45,988 nucleotides of DNA from Candidatus Abzuiibacterium crystallinum (GTDB lineage Bacteria > Omnitrophota > Omnitrophia > Omnitrophales > Abzuiibacteriaceae). The stretch is taken from NCBI GenBank assembly GCA_002787155.1, contig PCVY01000044.1:1-45988 (forward strand), written 5' to 3'. The stretch's first letter is position 1. Each line of letters starts with the position of its first letter. The notes beneath the pieces were generated by a model. The model was not told the DNA's origin. It made no database searches and was given only the letters and a program-made list of their open reading frames with translations. Made by a program: the position numbers and the translations under genes. This document shows positions 26,199 to 35,007 of the stretch, one piece after another.

Positions 26199-26921
26199 TT
26201 ATTCAACAAAACGTTTTAACACATACTCAGAAAATTTTCCCATAACTTCATCGGACTGACTGTCATCAGTCAATCGACTACAGAATTTTTCGATTTCAAG
26301 TAAACAAGAATCAATAAAGTGTGGAACGTTTAGGTACATCATATCGTCGCCAATCCATTTTGGAGACCCATATTTTTCTTCAGTGTTCAAATCGTAGGTC
26401 CAAAACCCATCAGGTCGCAATTCATGGGAAAGAGCGTGACGATGCCAATCTACTAACTTTTCGGCGCAATCCTTATAACCCTTTCCCATTTGCGTAAGCA
26501 TTTCTTTGAGTACTTTGCTTGTGTTTTGTTTTTTGGAGCTCTCATATAGGTGTGGGAAATTTAATCTGCCAATAAATTCAAGATTTGGAAAGCAAATCAA
26601 AATAGGTTCAAAAAAAGCGTAATTTAAATCATCCCCATTTAGTCTTTTCTCTTTCTCATTAAAAATACGATCGAGGTAAAGATAGCGCGTTCTTAAAAGT
26701 GTTTTTTTATAATCGTATCGCAGAAAAGCTAGAAGCCCCGTTTTTGATTGCTGTTTGTTTATATCTGGAAGTTTGCAATAATTTTTGCTTCCGGCCATGT
26801 AAAGTTCGTGCGCTTCTTTGTCTTTTGTTGTATCAGACACATCACTCCAATCGACCATTAACTTAAAGTGCGATATTTCTGGCCTCTTTCTTAGATAAAC
26901 TGCCATATCTATAATTTTCAT
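26199..26921 (-). CDS. Helical protein with HEPN-like Rx4H motif
   Basis: Protein of 240 residues, mostly helical. R161-H-A-L-S-H166 (DWHRHALSHELRPDG) is an Rx4H motif followed by a turn, as in HEPN domains. Its ATG overlaps the stop of the 824-residue gene upstream (ATGA), so translation is coupled and a complex is likely. It has no detectable similarity to the other Rx4H protein at 23851-24399 beyond the motif. Function unknown; RNase toxin or structural partner of the large nuclease are the options. Confidence 0.5.
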   Translation of the reverse strand: MKIIDMAVYLRKRPEISHFKLMVDWSDVSDTTKDKEAHELYMAGSKNYCKLPDINKQQSKTGLLAFLRYDYKKTLLRTRYLYLDRIFNEKEKRLNGDDLNYAFFEPILICFPNLEFIGRLNFPHLYESSKKQNTSKVLKEMLTQMGKGYKDCAEKLVDWHRHALSHELRPDGFWTYDLNTEEKYGSPKWIGDDMMYLNVPHFIDSCLLEIEKFCSRLTDDSQSDEVMGKFSEYVLKRFVE

Positions 26922-29392
26922 TGTTCCTGCTGGGCTTGGCTTTTCTGAAGCTGATTTTTCTTTCTAGACAACCGCTTGTTCCGCTCCTGCTCGTACCACT
27001 GCCAATAAGATTCCATCCCCAAATGCATTTGTTGTGTAACATTACAAAGCTCTTGAATACCATTATATCCCCGGTAGCTTTTGGCAAATTTGCTATATGG
27101 TTCGCCTTTATCTTTCCAACATTCCGGAGCGCCAAAATCGCCAAACATTTCTATGCCTGTTAGAATCAAGACGGGATTTATCCATTCTTCTGCTTTTAAA
27201 AACTTCCGCCCTTTTTTCGCTAGATGGGAAATTATTTTTTTCTCGTGGGAATTCAATTTCGATCGCAACGTACAGAACACAATTACAGAACCGGGAAATG
27301 CGTTTGCAATTTGTTGCATCCGATCAACATCCCTTTTAGTGAATTCGTTGTACGTTTTGCTCTCTCCAAAGATGAGATTTGGAACTCCCGTACCAATCCT
27401 TCCTTGAGACAAAAACATCCCAAAATCTGCCTCCAATTCACCAATTTGATGATTCCGAATTTTAAATGAAGGCACCCAAGTAACTTTTGCTGAAAGAGGG
27501 TCTGCTAAAAATCGTATCGCTAATGCCGCGCAGTAACCACCATAAGCATAGTTTTCAACTGAGAAAGGTCCAATTGTTCTGTAGTGCCAATCGCCTTCAG
27601 GCACTGGCTTGTTGGTGGGGAAATCAAATTCTTCAAGACACCTTTCACAAATTAATTTTTCGGATAGATCGCCTAAGGCATACCAAGTGCGCTGTGTACA
27701 TTCTGGGCATTGAATAGTAAGACCACATTTCAAAACTTTATGACCAATTAAATTCTGCAAATTCCGTTCTGCAATCTCGTCAGACCAATTAACCTTTTTT
27801 AAAAGATCCTTCCATTGTTTAATTGATACCGTCTTTGCGCGAACTTTTGATTTAGACAAGCCTTCGGTTTGCCCATCGATTTCTACTTCTGCCATACTGT
27901 GCGACATTTGATTCAGCAAATTTATGATATTTTCATCTTGAAATGAACGTGTCGCAGAAATACCACCAACTGATTGGATCATCTTCAATAAAATTCTACC
28001 TGCGCTGGAAAGACTCATTTGAAAACCGCGCTCTTTAAACCATGTCTCAAAGATTTTAAAACTCGTTGGAATGTTCCAAAAGTGACTCCAATCAGAGTGC
28101 TCACAAGGAACAACAACGCCTTCCCGAGAAGACCAGAGTTTGTTGAGCCCGTGCGCTCCTAAAACGCGGTGAATATCCTTCAAATGCGGCAAAACTGAGG
28201 GGAAGTCAACTGATCGATAATCATTTCCAAAACTAATGACGTTCACCCACCTGGGTTTACCGTTTCCACTATATTTCTCAACAAATCTTGGATACAAATC
28301 TTTAAAACGAATATATCCTTCGCGCTTTGCAGTTTCCTCTGTTTCTTCGACGCTTTCAATTAAACAATGCTCAACAGCGTCTTTTCCGCGAGCCCATTCG
28401 TCCCAGATGCGCGGATACCAATGTTGCAAGCTTAGAGCACCATTCCCCGGTGATGACAGTTTTTTTGTAAACGATTCCAATTCTGTCACTTCGGATGCCC
28501 GAGAACAAATGAAGTTTGTGCAATGCATCATTTCTCTATTGTGACGGTAAGGCACGTAGTTTCTTTTAATAATTATGTTGCACTGCTCAATCGAATCTTC
28601 AGCAAATTGTTTAGGTAAGGGCAAAACATTTCTTCCAACAGCTCTTAAGTTCCAGTAATCCACTAGATCGAGCCATGAATTTGCATCCATGAAAAATATT
28701 GCCGGGTCATCCCGCCCACCATTGGGAATATTTCGCAGATCTACTTTGGTAAGACGTAACGGAGAAGCTCCCTTTTCAACAAAACATTTAAGAACTTTCT
28801 TCTCGGTAATTTGCACTTCCTGAGGATTAAAACAGTGCTTGTAATTTTTCTTTATATATTCCAGTCTTTTTTCCAGTGGGAATTCACCAAAGCAGCATGC
28901 AGAAAATAATGCCATTTCCTTTTTTGGATCGGAAAGAAATACTTTGATTGGGTGACGGCGTTCAAACTTGAATTCCTTTTCGTATAAATCCCAATACACT
29001 TCCGTAATATCAACACCAAATGAAAATGGTTCATCTTTGTTGGGATCAAGAACGTCCTTAAAATCCAGTATTCTTTCTTGATCAAACAAAAGATTTGGCA
29101 ATGAGGTTTTGTCCTTAACAACCAAAAAATCGGGCTCGAAAGCATCTAAATAACCATTCACAATCGAAAGTGCGGTTGGTAATTTAAAACGATTTTTTTC
29201 CCAAATTTTTGGTGTTCTTTTAAAAAATGGCACGATTGGATTAAAAATCCCACCCCATAAACATGTATTGAGACGAAAAACCTCTCGCAAAGTTCTTTTG
29301 TCATCCTTTTCTACAAGGAACGCTAACCTAATAGGACGGAGACGTTTATTAATAGTAATAATTCTTTCTCTTGTGACCTTGTCATTTCTCAT
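26918..29392 (-). CDS. Large PD-(D/E)XK nuclease with zinc ribbon
   Basis: First gene of the six-gene operon, 824 residues from the ATG at 29392 (GAGGGG upstream; an in-frame TTG lies at 29413). The N-terminus carries a striking CLWGGIFNPIVP motif in a domain I cannot name. Residues 562-585 form a Cys4 zinc ribbon (CPEC ... CERC). The C-terminal part has a PD-(D/E)XK site with D656 (LEADFGMF) and E677-S-K679 (FGESKTYNEF). The tail is basic and Gln-rich. The architecture suggests a sensor/recognition N-terminus and a DNA-cutting C-terminus. No known defence system matches it to my knowledge. Confidence 0.6.
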   Translation of the reverse strand: MRNDKVTRERIITINKRLRPIRLAFLVEKDDKRTLREVFRLNTCLWGGIFNPIVPFFKRTPKIWEKNRFKLPTALSIVNGYLDAFEPDFLVVKDKTSLPNLLFDQERILDFKDVLDPNKDEPFSFGVDITEVYWDLYEKEFKFERRHPIKVFLSDPKKEMALFSACCFGEFPLEKRLEYIKKNYKHCFNPQEVQITEKKVLKCFVEKGASPLRLTKVDLRNIPNGGRDDPAIFFMDANSWLDLVDYWNLRAVGRNVLPLPKQFAEDSIEQCNIIIKRNYVPYRHNREMMHCTNFICSRASEVTELESFTKKLSSPGNGALSLQHWYPRIWDEWARGKDAVEHCLIESVEETEETAKREGYIRFKDLYPRFVEKYSGNGKPRWVNVISFGNDYRSVDFPSVLPHLKDIHRVLGAHGLNKLWSSREGVVVPCEHSDWSHFWNIPTSFKIFETWFKERGFQMSLSSAGRILLKMIQSVGGISATRSFQDENIINLLNQMSHSMAEVEIDGQTEGLSKSKVRAKTVSIKQWKDLLKKVNWSDEIAERNLQNLIGHKVLKCGLTIQCPECTQRTWYALGDLSEKLICERCLEEFDFPTNKPVPEGDWHYRTIGPFSVENYAYGGYCAALAIRFLADPLSAKVTWVPSFKIRNHQIGELEADFGMFLSQGRIGTGVPNLIFGESKTYNEFTKRDVDRMQQIANAFPGSVIVFCTLRSKLNSHEKKIISHLAKKGRKFLKAEEWINPVLILTGIEMFGDFGAPECWKDKGEPYSKFAKSYRGYNGIQELCNVTQQMHLGMESYWQWYEQERNKRLSRKKNQLQKSQAQQEQ

Positions 29393-29432
29393 TGCTCGCC
29401 CCTCACCCCACAAATAAATCTTTACTTTCGGT

Positions 29433-29471
29433 TTATTTTCGGTATCATAGTGCCGATAATAATTTTGTCAA
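29433..29471. promoter_or_regulatory. Face-to-face promoters under one 30-bp dyad (LexA-type operator)
   Basis: The dyad TTATTTTCGG / CCGATAATAA (29433-29442 and 29453-29462, one mismatch) has a 10-bp centre. The minus promoter is TTGACA (29466-29471), 16-bp spacer, TATGAT (29444-29449). The plus promoter is TTTACT (29421-29426), 16-bp spacer, TATCAT (29443-29448). Both -10 hexamers lie in the dyad centre, so one bound repressor would shut both the LexA-methyltransferase gene and the six-gene operon. Confidence 0.65.
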
Positions 29472-29479
29472 TCAAATTT

Positions 29480-31354
29480 ATGCTTACGCCGATCACAAAA
29501 AGACAAAAACAAATTCTGGATTTCGTTCACTCCTACACCAAAAAGCGCGAATACGCGCCTTCTCTCGAAGACATTAAAAAGCATTTTGATTTGTCCTCGG
29601 TTGCCACGGTTCATCAACATGTCGATGCGCTGAAACGAAAAGGGTATCTCAAAAAGACTGCGAATCAACCGCGAGCAATTGAAGCATACAAAAAAAAGCC
29701 GCGAGAAAATGTTGTGCAAATCCCACTTCTTGGAACGATTGCTGCTGGGGCCCCTATCGAGGCAATTGAGGATCCGGAAACAATAACGGTCGCAAAAGAA
29801 ATGCTTACAAATCCCGGCAGGCATTTCGCGCTGCGCGTTAAGGGAAATAGCATGATTGATGAAGGGATTTTTGACGGCGATACCGTAATTATCCGTGAGC
29901 AACCCACGGCAGAAAATGGCGAGACTGTTGTTGCCATCGTTAATGAAAATGAAGCGACATTAAAAAGACTTTTCCGAGAAAAAAATAAAATCCGCCTCCA
30001 ACCTGCCAATCAAACACTATTACCGCTTTATTTTGATGAAGTTGAAATTCGCGGCAAGGTCATCAGCGTCATTCGCAATTACTCTCGTGGTAAAGAAGAA
30101 CCGTTATCGTTGCTTCCAAGAAAACTCGAGAGGCGGATTGATTACTCATGGGATTTTAACGGAGCGCATACAAAAACTTTCACACACGGCTTGCATCCTT
30201 ACCCGGCGATGTTTATTCCCCAAGTTGCCAACCGTTTACTTAAAAGTTACAGCAATGAAGGAGACACGATCTGCGACATCTTTTGTGGAAGCGGCACTGC
30301 TTTGGTCGAAAGTCGACTTCTCAATCGAAATGCTTATGGCATCGATTTAAATCCATTTGCCGTGCTTCTCGCAAAAGCAAAGACAACAGAAATTGACCCG
30401 AAGCTTCTTCAAAAAGAATACATTAAATTGCTTGATACATTTGGTTCGTTAAACACAAAAACCATCCCGCAACCAAAATTTTTTAATATTGAGTTTTGGT
30501 TTAAATCGGAGGTGATCAAAAAATTAGCAAGACTAAAATATGCGATTTTTGAGACCAAGAACACAGCCATAAGAAATTTTTTCTTAACTTCTTTTTCAGA
30601 AGTCGTGCGTTTAAGTTCAAATACAAAAAATAATGAATTCAAGCTTGTTCGCATGCCTACGGATGAACTTTCCAAGCACAACCCGGATGTTTTTGGAATG
30701 TTCAAACAAAAAACGGAAAAAAACATCGCTCGTATGAGTGAATTCTCCCAAGTTGTAAACAAAAAGACATGGGCAAAAGTTGTCCACGGCAACTCGGCTG
30801 ATCGAAACGTGATCGAAAACGAATCGATCGACTGCATTATTACATCGCCACCATACGGCGACAGCCGGACGACGGTTGCTTATGGTCAATTCTCAAGATT
30901 GGCTTCCCAATGGCTAGGTATCGTTGACGATAACCAACAAGTTGATAATCTTCTTCTCGGTGGGAAAAGAACAAATGGACTTACCCATCATTTAAATTCT
31001 GAACATTTAGATGAGGCAATCGAAAAAGTTGCCAAGCAAGATGAGCAGAGAGCAAGAGACGTTTTGAGTTTCTATATTGATCTTGAAAAATGCCTCAAAA
31101 ACGCCTACAGGATTTTAAAGAAGGGGAAATATTTTTGTTTGGTGGTCGGTAATCGAACCGTCAAACAAATTCAGCTGCCTACGGATTTTATTATCGCGGA
31201 ATTGGGCGACACAATCGGGTTTGACTTGATTGATCTATTTGTTCGGAATATACCAAACAAACGCATGCCTCTCAAAAACTCCCCAACAAACGTCGTTGGG
31301 AAACTTGAGTCAACGATGTGCAAAGAAAGCATCGTGATTCTGAAGAAAGTCTAG
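29480..31354 (+). CDS. LexA repressor fused to SPPY-type DNA methyltransferase
   Basis: Protein of 624 residues. The start at 29480 gives the normal LexA N-terminus (LTPITKRQKQILDF). Residues 1-70 are the winged-helix DNA-binding domain. A89-G90 is the self-cleavage site. Ser124 (GNSM) and Lys162 are the catalytic dyad at LexA spacing. From about residue 215 a DNA methyltransferase follows: FTHGLHPYPAMF, motif I DIFCGSGT (266-273) and motif IV SPPY (456-459), which points to N4-cytosine methylation. The reading frame is continuous. It would tie methylation and repression to the SOS response. Two restriction-endonuclease genes lie convergent to it. Confidence 0.85.
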   Translation: MLTPITKRQKQILDFVHSYTKKREYAPSLEDIKKHFDLSSVATVHQHVDALKRKGYLKKTANQPRAIEAYKKKPRENVVQIPLLGTIAAGAPIEAIEDPETITVAKEMLTNPGRHFALRVKGNSMIDEGIFDGDTVIIREQPTAENGETVVAIVNENEATLKRLFREKNKIRLQPANQTLLPLYFDEVEIRGKVISVIRNYSRGKEEPLSLLPRKLERRIDYSWDFNGAHTKTFTHGLHPYPAMFIPQVANRLLKSYSNEGDTICDIFCGSGTALVESRLLNRNAYGIDLNPFAVLLAKAKTTEIDPKLLQKEYIKLLDTFGSLNTKTIPQPKFFNIEFWFKSEVIKKLARLKYAIFETKNTAIRNFFLTSFSEVVRLSSNTKNNEFKLVRMPTDELSKHNPDVFGMFKQKTEKNIARMSEFSQVVNKKTWAKVVHGNSADRNVIENESIDCIITSPPYGDSRTTVAYGQFSRLASQWLGIVDDNQQVDNLLLGGKRTNGLTHHLNSEHLDEAIEKVAKQDEQRARDVLSFYIDLEKCLKNAYRILKKGKYFCLVVGNRTVKQIQLPTDFIIAELGDTIGFDLIDLFVRNIPNKRMPLKNSPTNVVGKLESTMCKESIVILKKV

Positions 31355-32130
31355 TGGCAAAGTCGCTTTAACTCCTGACCAATTTTTGAAAAACGTTTGA
31401 TCTTTCCATATTCGTTAACTTCTTTGTTGCACACATAAACACCGTCCAGCTCTTGCGCCCGTTCTTTGTTGGCACCATCTTCAAAAACATCCCATGCTAT
31501 AACCAAATATATTTTGAGTTTTTTCATCGGAGAGGACTTTAAAAATCGGGACCAACTTATCGTCTGTGTCATTCTTTCCCGCGAGGTTGTTTTCGTTGAA
31601 ATAATGGCAACTGGTTTGTCATTCAAATCGCTCCGCACCAGAATAATATCGATGTCCGGCTTATAATCACGAGCTTGTTTTTGTCCTCGGATCTTGACGA
31701 GAAAACTTTTGTTTAAAACGGTTTTGATCTTTCCCTTTGTGATAGCTTTCAACGGCAGTCTTGCGTCTTCCAAGTAAGTATTCAAAATTTTTGCTATCCA
31801 TAGTGTAAATTTGTTTCCTGCGAGAGGCCGCATGGTGTTGGCGATGCTTTTTCCAATCAGACGTAGCTCCATTAACATTCTTGGATCGGCAAGAATTTTC
31901 TGCCACTTCGCGCGCGTTTCCAAACTCGCCCATTTCCTAACAGCTCTCGGCGCAACAATTTTTACAACTTCTTTATCTGATTTTTTCAGGATCATCGCGA
32001 TATTATTCCCAACTTCCAATGGGTTATTTGGCTTCTTTAAAGCAGACTTGAGTTTGTTATCAAAAAACTTATTGATAACATCTTTAAACTCGTTTTCTTG
32101 ACTTCTATTCAAGACTGCAGACCGCACCAT
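31351..32130 (-). CDS. BsaWI-like type II restriction endonuclease
   Basis: Protein of 259 residues. The ATG at 32130 overlaps the upstream stop by one base (TAATG) and is preferred over an in-frame start at 32160. The catalytic segment KPDIDIILV ... AIISTKTTSRERM resembles the BsaWI family (D ... S-x-K, then the conserved RER), which cuts CCGG-type sites. A helical N-terminal half (about 1-130) is usual for this group. Its stop codon shares the palindrome CTAG with the stop of the convergent methyltransferase gene. The recognition sequence is unproven. Confidence 0.7.
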   Translation of the reverse strand: MVRSAVLNRSQENEFKDVINKFFDNKLKSALKKPNNPLEVGNNIAMILKKSDKEVVKIVAPRAVRKWASLETRAKWQKILADPRMLMELRLIGKSIANTMRPLAGNKFTLWIAKILNTYLEDARLPLKAITKGKIKTVLNKSFLVKIRGQKQARDYKPDIDIILVRSDLNDKPVAIISTKTTSRERMTQTISWSRFLKSSPMKKLKIYLVIAWDVFEDGANKERAQELDGVYVCNKEVNEYGKIKRFSKIGQELKRLCH

Positions 32131-32840
32131 TAAAACAGTTTCTCCCGCGTTTGATAACATTCCATTAGGCGTCGTTTGTGAACCCGAAATGCCGTTCCGT
32201 GATTTCGCACCGTTCCTTTGCTTCGCAAATGCATCCGGAAATCAACCGTGACGGCATCGCTTTCAACAAGCTTACAAAACGATTTGAAATTGAATCCTTC
32301 GAGCAAATAAGCGTCCGAGAAATGGAAGCGTTCTTGATCGTCTTCAAGCATGGTTGCCGCTTCAACGACGATCAATTTTTGAATTTTCTTATCAAATCGA
32401 TCGCTTAGCGCTTCAAAGTCCCAGTAAATATCGATATCTTTTTTCGATGAAATAACGCGAATGGCGTTTTGTTCTACACACAATTTCAAAGACTGGTTAT
32501 TAAACCGGCTCGCATTAATCGTGCAATAAAGTTCACACTTGCGGCCATCCTTTTCGCGACAATACCCAAATTCCTTTAAAAGCATCTTGTCTCGTTCGCC
32601 TCCGGCCGGTTTGGGTTCGCAGGTAAATAGCGTTAGCATAGAGCACGAATCTTTACGATATGCTTTTAATTCGATATCTCCAAGATCAGCGAGAGGCACG
32701 TTGTTTTCTTTGATATCAAGCAAGCATTCCAAGGTATAACCGATTCCTGTGTCGCCCTTCCTCATGCTTTGAACAAACTCTTTTGCCGCGATTTTTTTGA
32801 GCTTATCCTTGAATTCATCCAGCGATTTAAAAACGTGCAT
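32130..32840 (-). CDS. MvaI/BcnI-family restriction endonuclease
   Basis: Protein of 236 residues from ATG 32840 (AAGGGATG upstream; TTG at 32846 is a weaker start). GIGYTLECLLDI ... DLGDIELKAYRKDS is the MvaI/BcnI signature, with the metal-binding E-x-K in IELKA. Family members are monomeric enzymes that nick each strand of CCWGG or CCSGG in turn. It is translationally coupled to the BsaWI-like gene. Only one methyltransferase accompanies the two nucleases, so either both recognise overlapping sites or one is not a classical restriction enzyme. Confidence 0.75.
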   Translation of the reverse strand: MHVFKSLDEFKDKLKKIAAKEFVQSMRKGDTGIGYTLECLLDIKENNVPLADLGDIELKAYRKDSCSMLTLFTCEPKPAGGERDKMLLKEFGYCREKDGRKCELYCTINASRFNNQSLKLCVEQNAIRVISSKKDIDIYWDFEALSDRFDKKIQKLIVVEAATMLEDDQERFHFSDAYLLEGFNFKSFCKLVESDAVTVDFRMHLRSKGTVRNHGTAFRVHKRRLMECYQTREKLF

Positions 32841-32893
32841 GATCAACCATCCCTTCGATTGTCTTAATATCGTCTTGCAAGGGATGTCGATTG

Positions 32894-32935
32894 AACCATT
32901 TCGCTAAATTGGAAACACAGTTTAGCTAATTGGTT
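32894..32935. other. Imperfect 17-bp hairpin upstream of the restriction genes
   Basis: Arms with 14 of 17 bases paired and an 8-nt loop, located 55 bp before the MvaI/BcnI-like start. The surrounding 204-bp gap (32841-33044) also holds a 10-bp palindrome AACGATCGTT near 33035. No clear promoter is visible. A regulatory or terminator role is possible. Confidence 0.4.
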
Positions 32936-33044
32936 TTCAGGAAAAGGAGTGTGATTCGACGGGAATGGCAACCATCCCCAAACTTTGAATAATTAAACGA
33001 AAAGGCAGATTTGTTTAATAAAAAACGACTTATTTAACGATCGT

Positions 33045-33557
33045 TTAAGATGGGGCAGTGATCAATTCGGGCAGATGAAAATTGATTATTTTTTGCAGTA
33101 ATTCCTGAGTGCGTTCACGTAAGATTGACTCAATTTCTGAAGCTTGAAGAGTTGCAAGTTCGACCGAAATTCGACGGGGGAACGACTCAAAGAGTCTTTT
33201 GATGAAAACATTCCTTTCGCGCTCAAATTTCTCCACGGCTGAAAGCCGGACAAGCTGCCCATCGAGTTTCAGAAACTTCAGCTCCATGTGAAGGGCTTTG
33301 TATTTCATGCGCTCGTTACGCCAAAAGAGGGTGGTACCCTTCAAATCCTTCGCGCGTCGCAATTTCCGCTCGGATTTCCACCGTTGGATTTCAATGAGGT
33401 CATAAAGCCCATCTGATCTGCGCGGTACGCCGTCTACGACCCAATAACGAACTGCGCGATCGCTGATATCGTAAGCTTGGGCAATTTGCTTTTGAGTACG
33501 CAAAAGACCGGGGCGTAAAATGAATTGCTCGCCGTTTCGCACAACGCTTGATTTCAT
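33045..33557 (-). CDS. Nu1-like terminase small subunit
   Basis: Protein of 170 residues. Start 33557 is chosen for its AGGAAGGAA ribosome-binding site; a longer frame to 33641 is unlikely. Residues 20-60 form a winged helix (TQKQIAQAYDISDRAVRYWVVDGVP) like the DNA-binding domain of lambda Nu1/gpNu1-type small terminases, followed by a long basic coiled coil and a C-terminal helix (FPRRISVELATL) typical of the group. No large terminase gene is present. In phage satellites such a subunit redirects packaging to the satellite genome; that role is inferred here. Confidence 0.6.
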   Translation of the reverse strand: MKSSVVRNGEQFILRPGLLRTQKQIAQAYDISDRAVRYWVVDGVPRRSDGLYDLIEIQRWKSERKLRRAKDLKGTTLFWRNERMKYKALHMELKFLKLDGQLVRLSAVEKFERERNVFIKRLFESFPRRISVELATLQASEIESILRERTQELLQKIINFHLPELITAPS

Positions 33558-33781
33558 GTTCCTTCCTATTCTTGGAGCGACGACACGAAGAGAATATTTT
33601 GACTTCGTGCGCAGAAGCAGTGATTTCCGAACCGTTTGCAAAAAATCCCGCCCAGAAAAATTTTCTTACACGTGAAAAACCCATAGGAACACGACACGCC
33701 AAAAAATCACTTTATCATCAGAGAGAGCCCGCGCCGCCACCGACCCGCGACGGCCACCCCCTCTGGAAGGACCCGTGAATT

Positions 33782-34609
33782 CTAAACACTTTTTGCCCTT
33801 GCCAAATCACTTACCAAATTTTTGAACCCCTTATCCGGCAAAGAAGCGAAAGGTTTTTGAGTGGTTCGATCCGGCGTTTCTATAACGCTCTTGTTTTCCG
33901 GTGTCCTCTCAGGCGTTAGCCATTCGCGCCAGAAGTTGTCCTTAAAGAACCGTGGCGGATCCTTCGGGAATCGATCCGTTTTGGAATAGTTGTGAACGGC
34001 GGTCATAAGATCGGGGATTTCCTCTTCTTTTAATCTTTTAAAGAGGAGAAACGTTTGCTTTTTGAGAATCTTCTTACCGTTCCTTGAAGGATATGCTTCC
34101 CAAAAGTCCTCAAACGCTTTAAGGAAAAACGCTTCTTTTTTATTATTTGAAGTTGAAGAAGAAGATGAAACTGAAGATGAAGGGGTTGGACTTTGCTTAA
34201 CCCGCATGGTTGGGTTTTGGTTAAGCTGGGTGGTTCGGTTTTGGTTAACCAAATTCGGGTTACCACCAAGAAACCCACAAGCTTTTCTTATCTGACGCAG
34301 TTTTTCATCCCGCACCATTCTCCGGGAGTAAAGCGCGCCCGTCTCTGGATCCACACTGGCGATATCATAATCGATCAGTTTCTTTAAAATTTCCTTTGCC
34401 CTTTGCCCTTTGAGCCCGACCATTCTCGAAAGTTCTTCATCCGGAATCTTCCGCCCGTTCACGAGCAGATAGCCCCGCTTTTCCGATTCAAACATCAACA
34501 GCAAAAGTTCAAACCAAAAGCCGCGCTCTTCAAGAGTAAGAAGCTGAATGCCCGGGTCTTTCTTCCAGTCGCCGGGATAAAATTGAAAACTTGGAAGTTT
34601 ATTTTTCAT
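33782..34609 (-). CDS. Phage replication protein (DUF1376/DnaD-like)
   Basis: Protein of 275 residues. The first 110 (FQFYPGDWKKDPGIQLLTLEERG) match the N-terminal winged-helix domain of phage replication-initiation proteins of the DUF1376 type. A Ser/Thr/Asn-rich linker (about 120-155) leads to a C-terminal helicase-loader-like segment with WEAYP and DPPRFFKDNFW. Its ATG overlaps the stop of the gene upstream (ATGA). It probably starts replication of the excised element. A 224-bp gap (33558-33781) to the terminase-like gene has no frame I can support and a GC-rich part that could hold an origin. Confidence 0.7.
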   Translation of the reverse strand: MKNKLPSFQFYPGDWKKDPGIQLLTLEERGFWFELLLLMFESEKRGYLLVNGRKIPDEELSRMVGLKGQRAKEILKKLIDYDIASVDPETGALYSRRMVRDEKLRQIRKACGFLGGNPNLVNQNRTTQLNQNPTMRVKQSPTPSSSVSSSSSTSNNKKEAFFLKAFEDFWEAYPSRNGKKILKKQTFLLFKRLKEEEIPDLMTAVHNYSKTDRFPKDPPRFFKDNFWREWLTPERTPENKSVIETPDRTTQKPFASLPDKGFKNLVSDLARAKSV

Positions 34610-35007
34610 TGATGGACAAATTTTTCTGCTTCCGGAATTAAGGCGTTACCGTAACGTTCATTTTCGGTGAGCGGACGTTTCAAGATTGAACCAGCGAGAT
34701 CCGAGAAAACGTCAGCAACTGATTGGTCATGCTCACGCGCTTCATACGGATTTAACTTCACGCGTCGTATTTCAATTCTTGGCGGTGACCCGAATCGTGC
34801 GGCAAATCGCGCGTCTCTGCTTGTTTTAGTCGAGTCTCTTTGTCGGGTACGAATGAGAGCGCATAACTGCATCATGGAACGACCCATCGCAATCATCTGA
34901 TCGTTATATTCTCTGGAAAGACGATTGATGAGATCAAAATCCAATTGCCGGACTTGATTTAACCAGCGCTGGTATCGCTCTTCAGAATAATCTTGAATCT
35001 TATTCAC
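34606..35007 (-). CDS. Hypothetical protein in the replication operon
   Basis: Protein of 133 residues, not recognised. It is helical and charged, with an Arg-rich centre (RTRQRDSTKTSRDARFAAR). It overlaps the XRE gene by 8 nt and the replication gene by 4 nt, so it is translated as part of one early operon (XRE, this gene, replication protein). In satellites and phages such a position is often taken by replication or excision accessory proteins. No specific function can be claimed. Confidence 0.6.
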   Translation of the reverse strand: MNKIQDYSEERYQRWLNQVRQLDFDLINRLSREYNDQMIAMGRSMMQLCALIRTRQRDSTKTSRDARFAARFGSPPRIEIRRVKLNPYEAREHDQSVADVFSDLAGSILKRPLTENERYGNALIPEAEKFVHQ

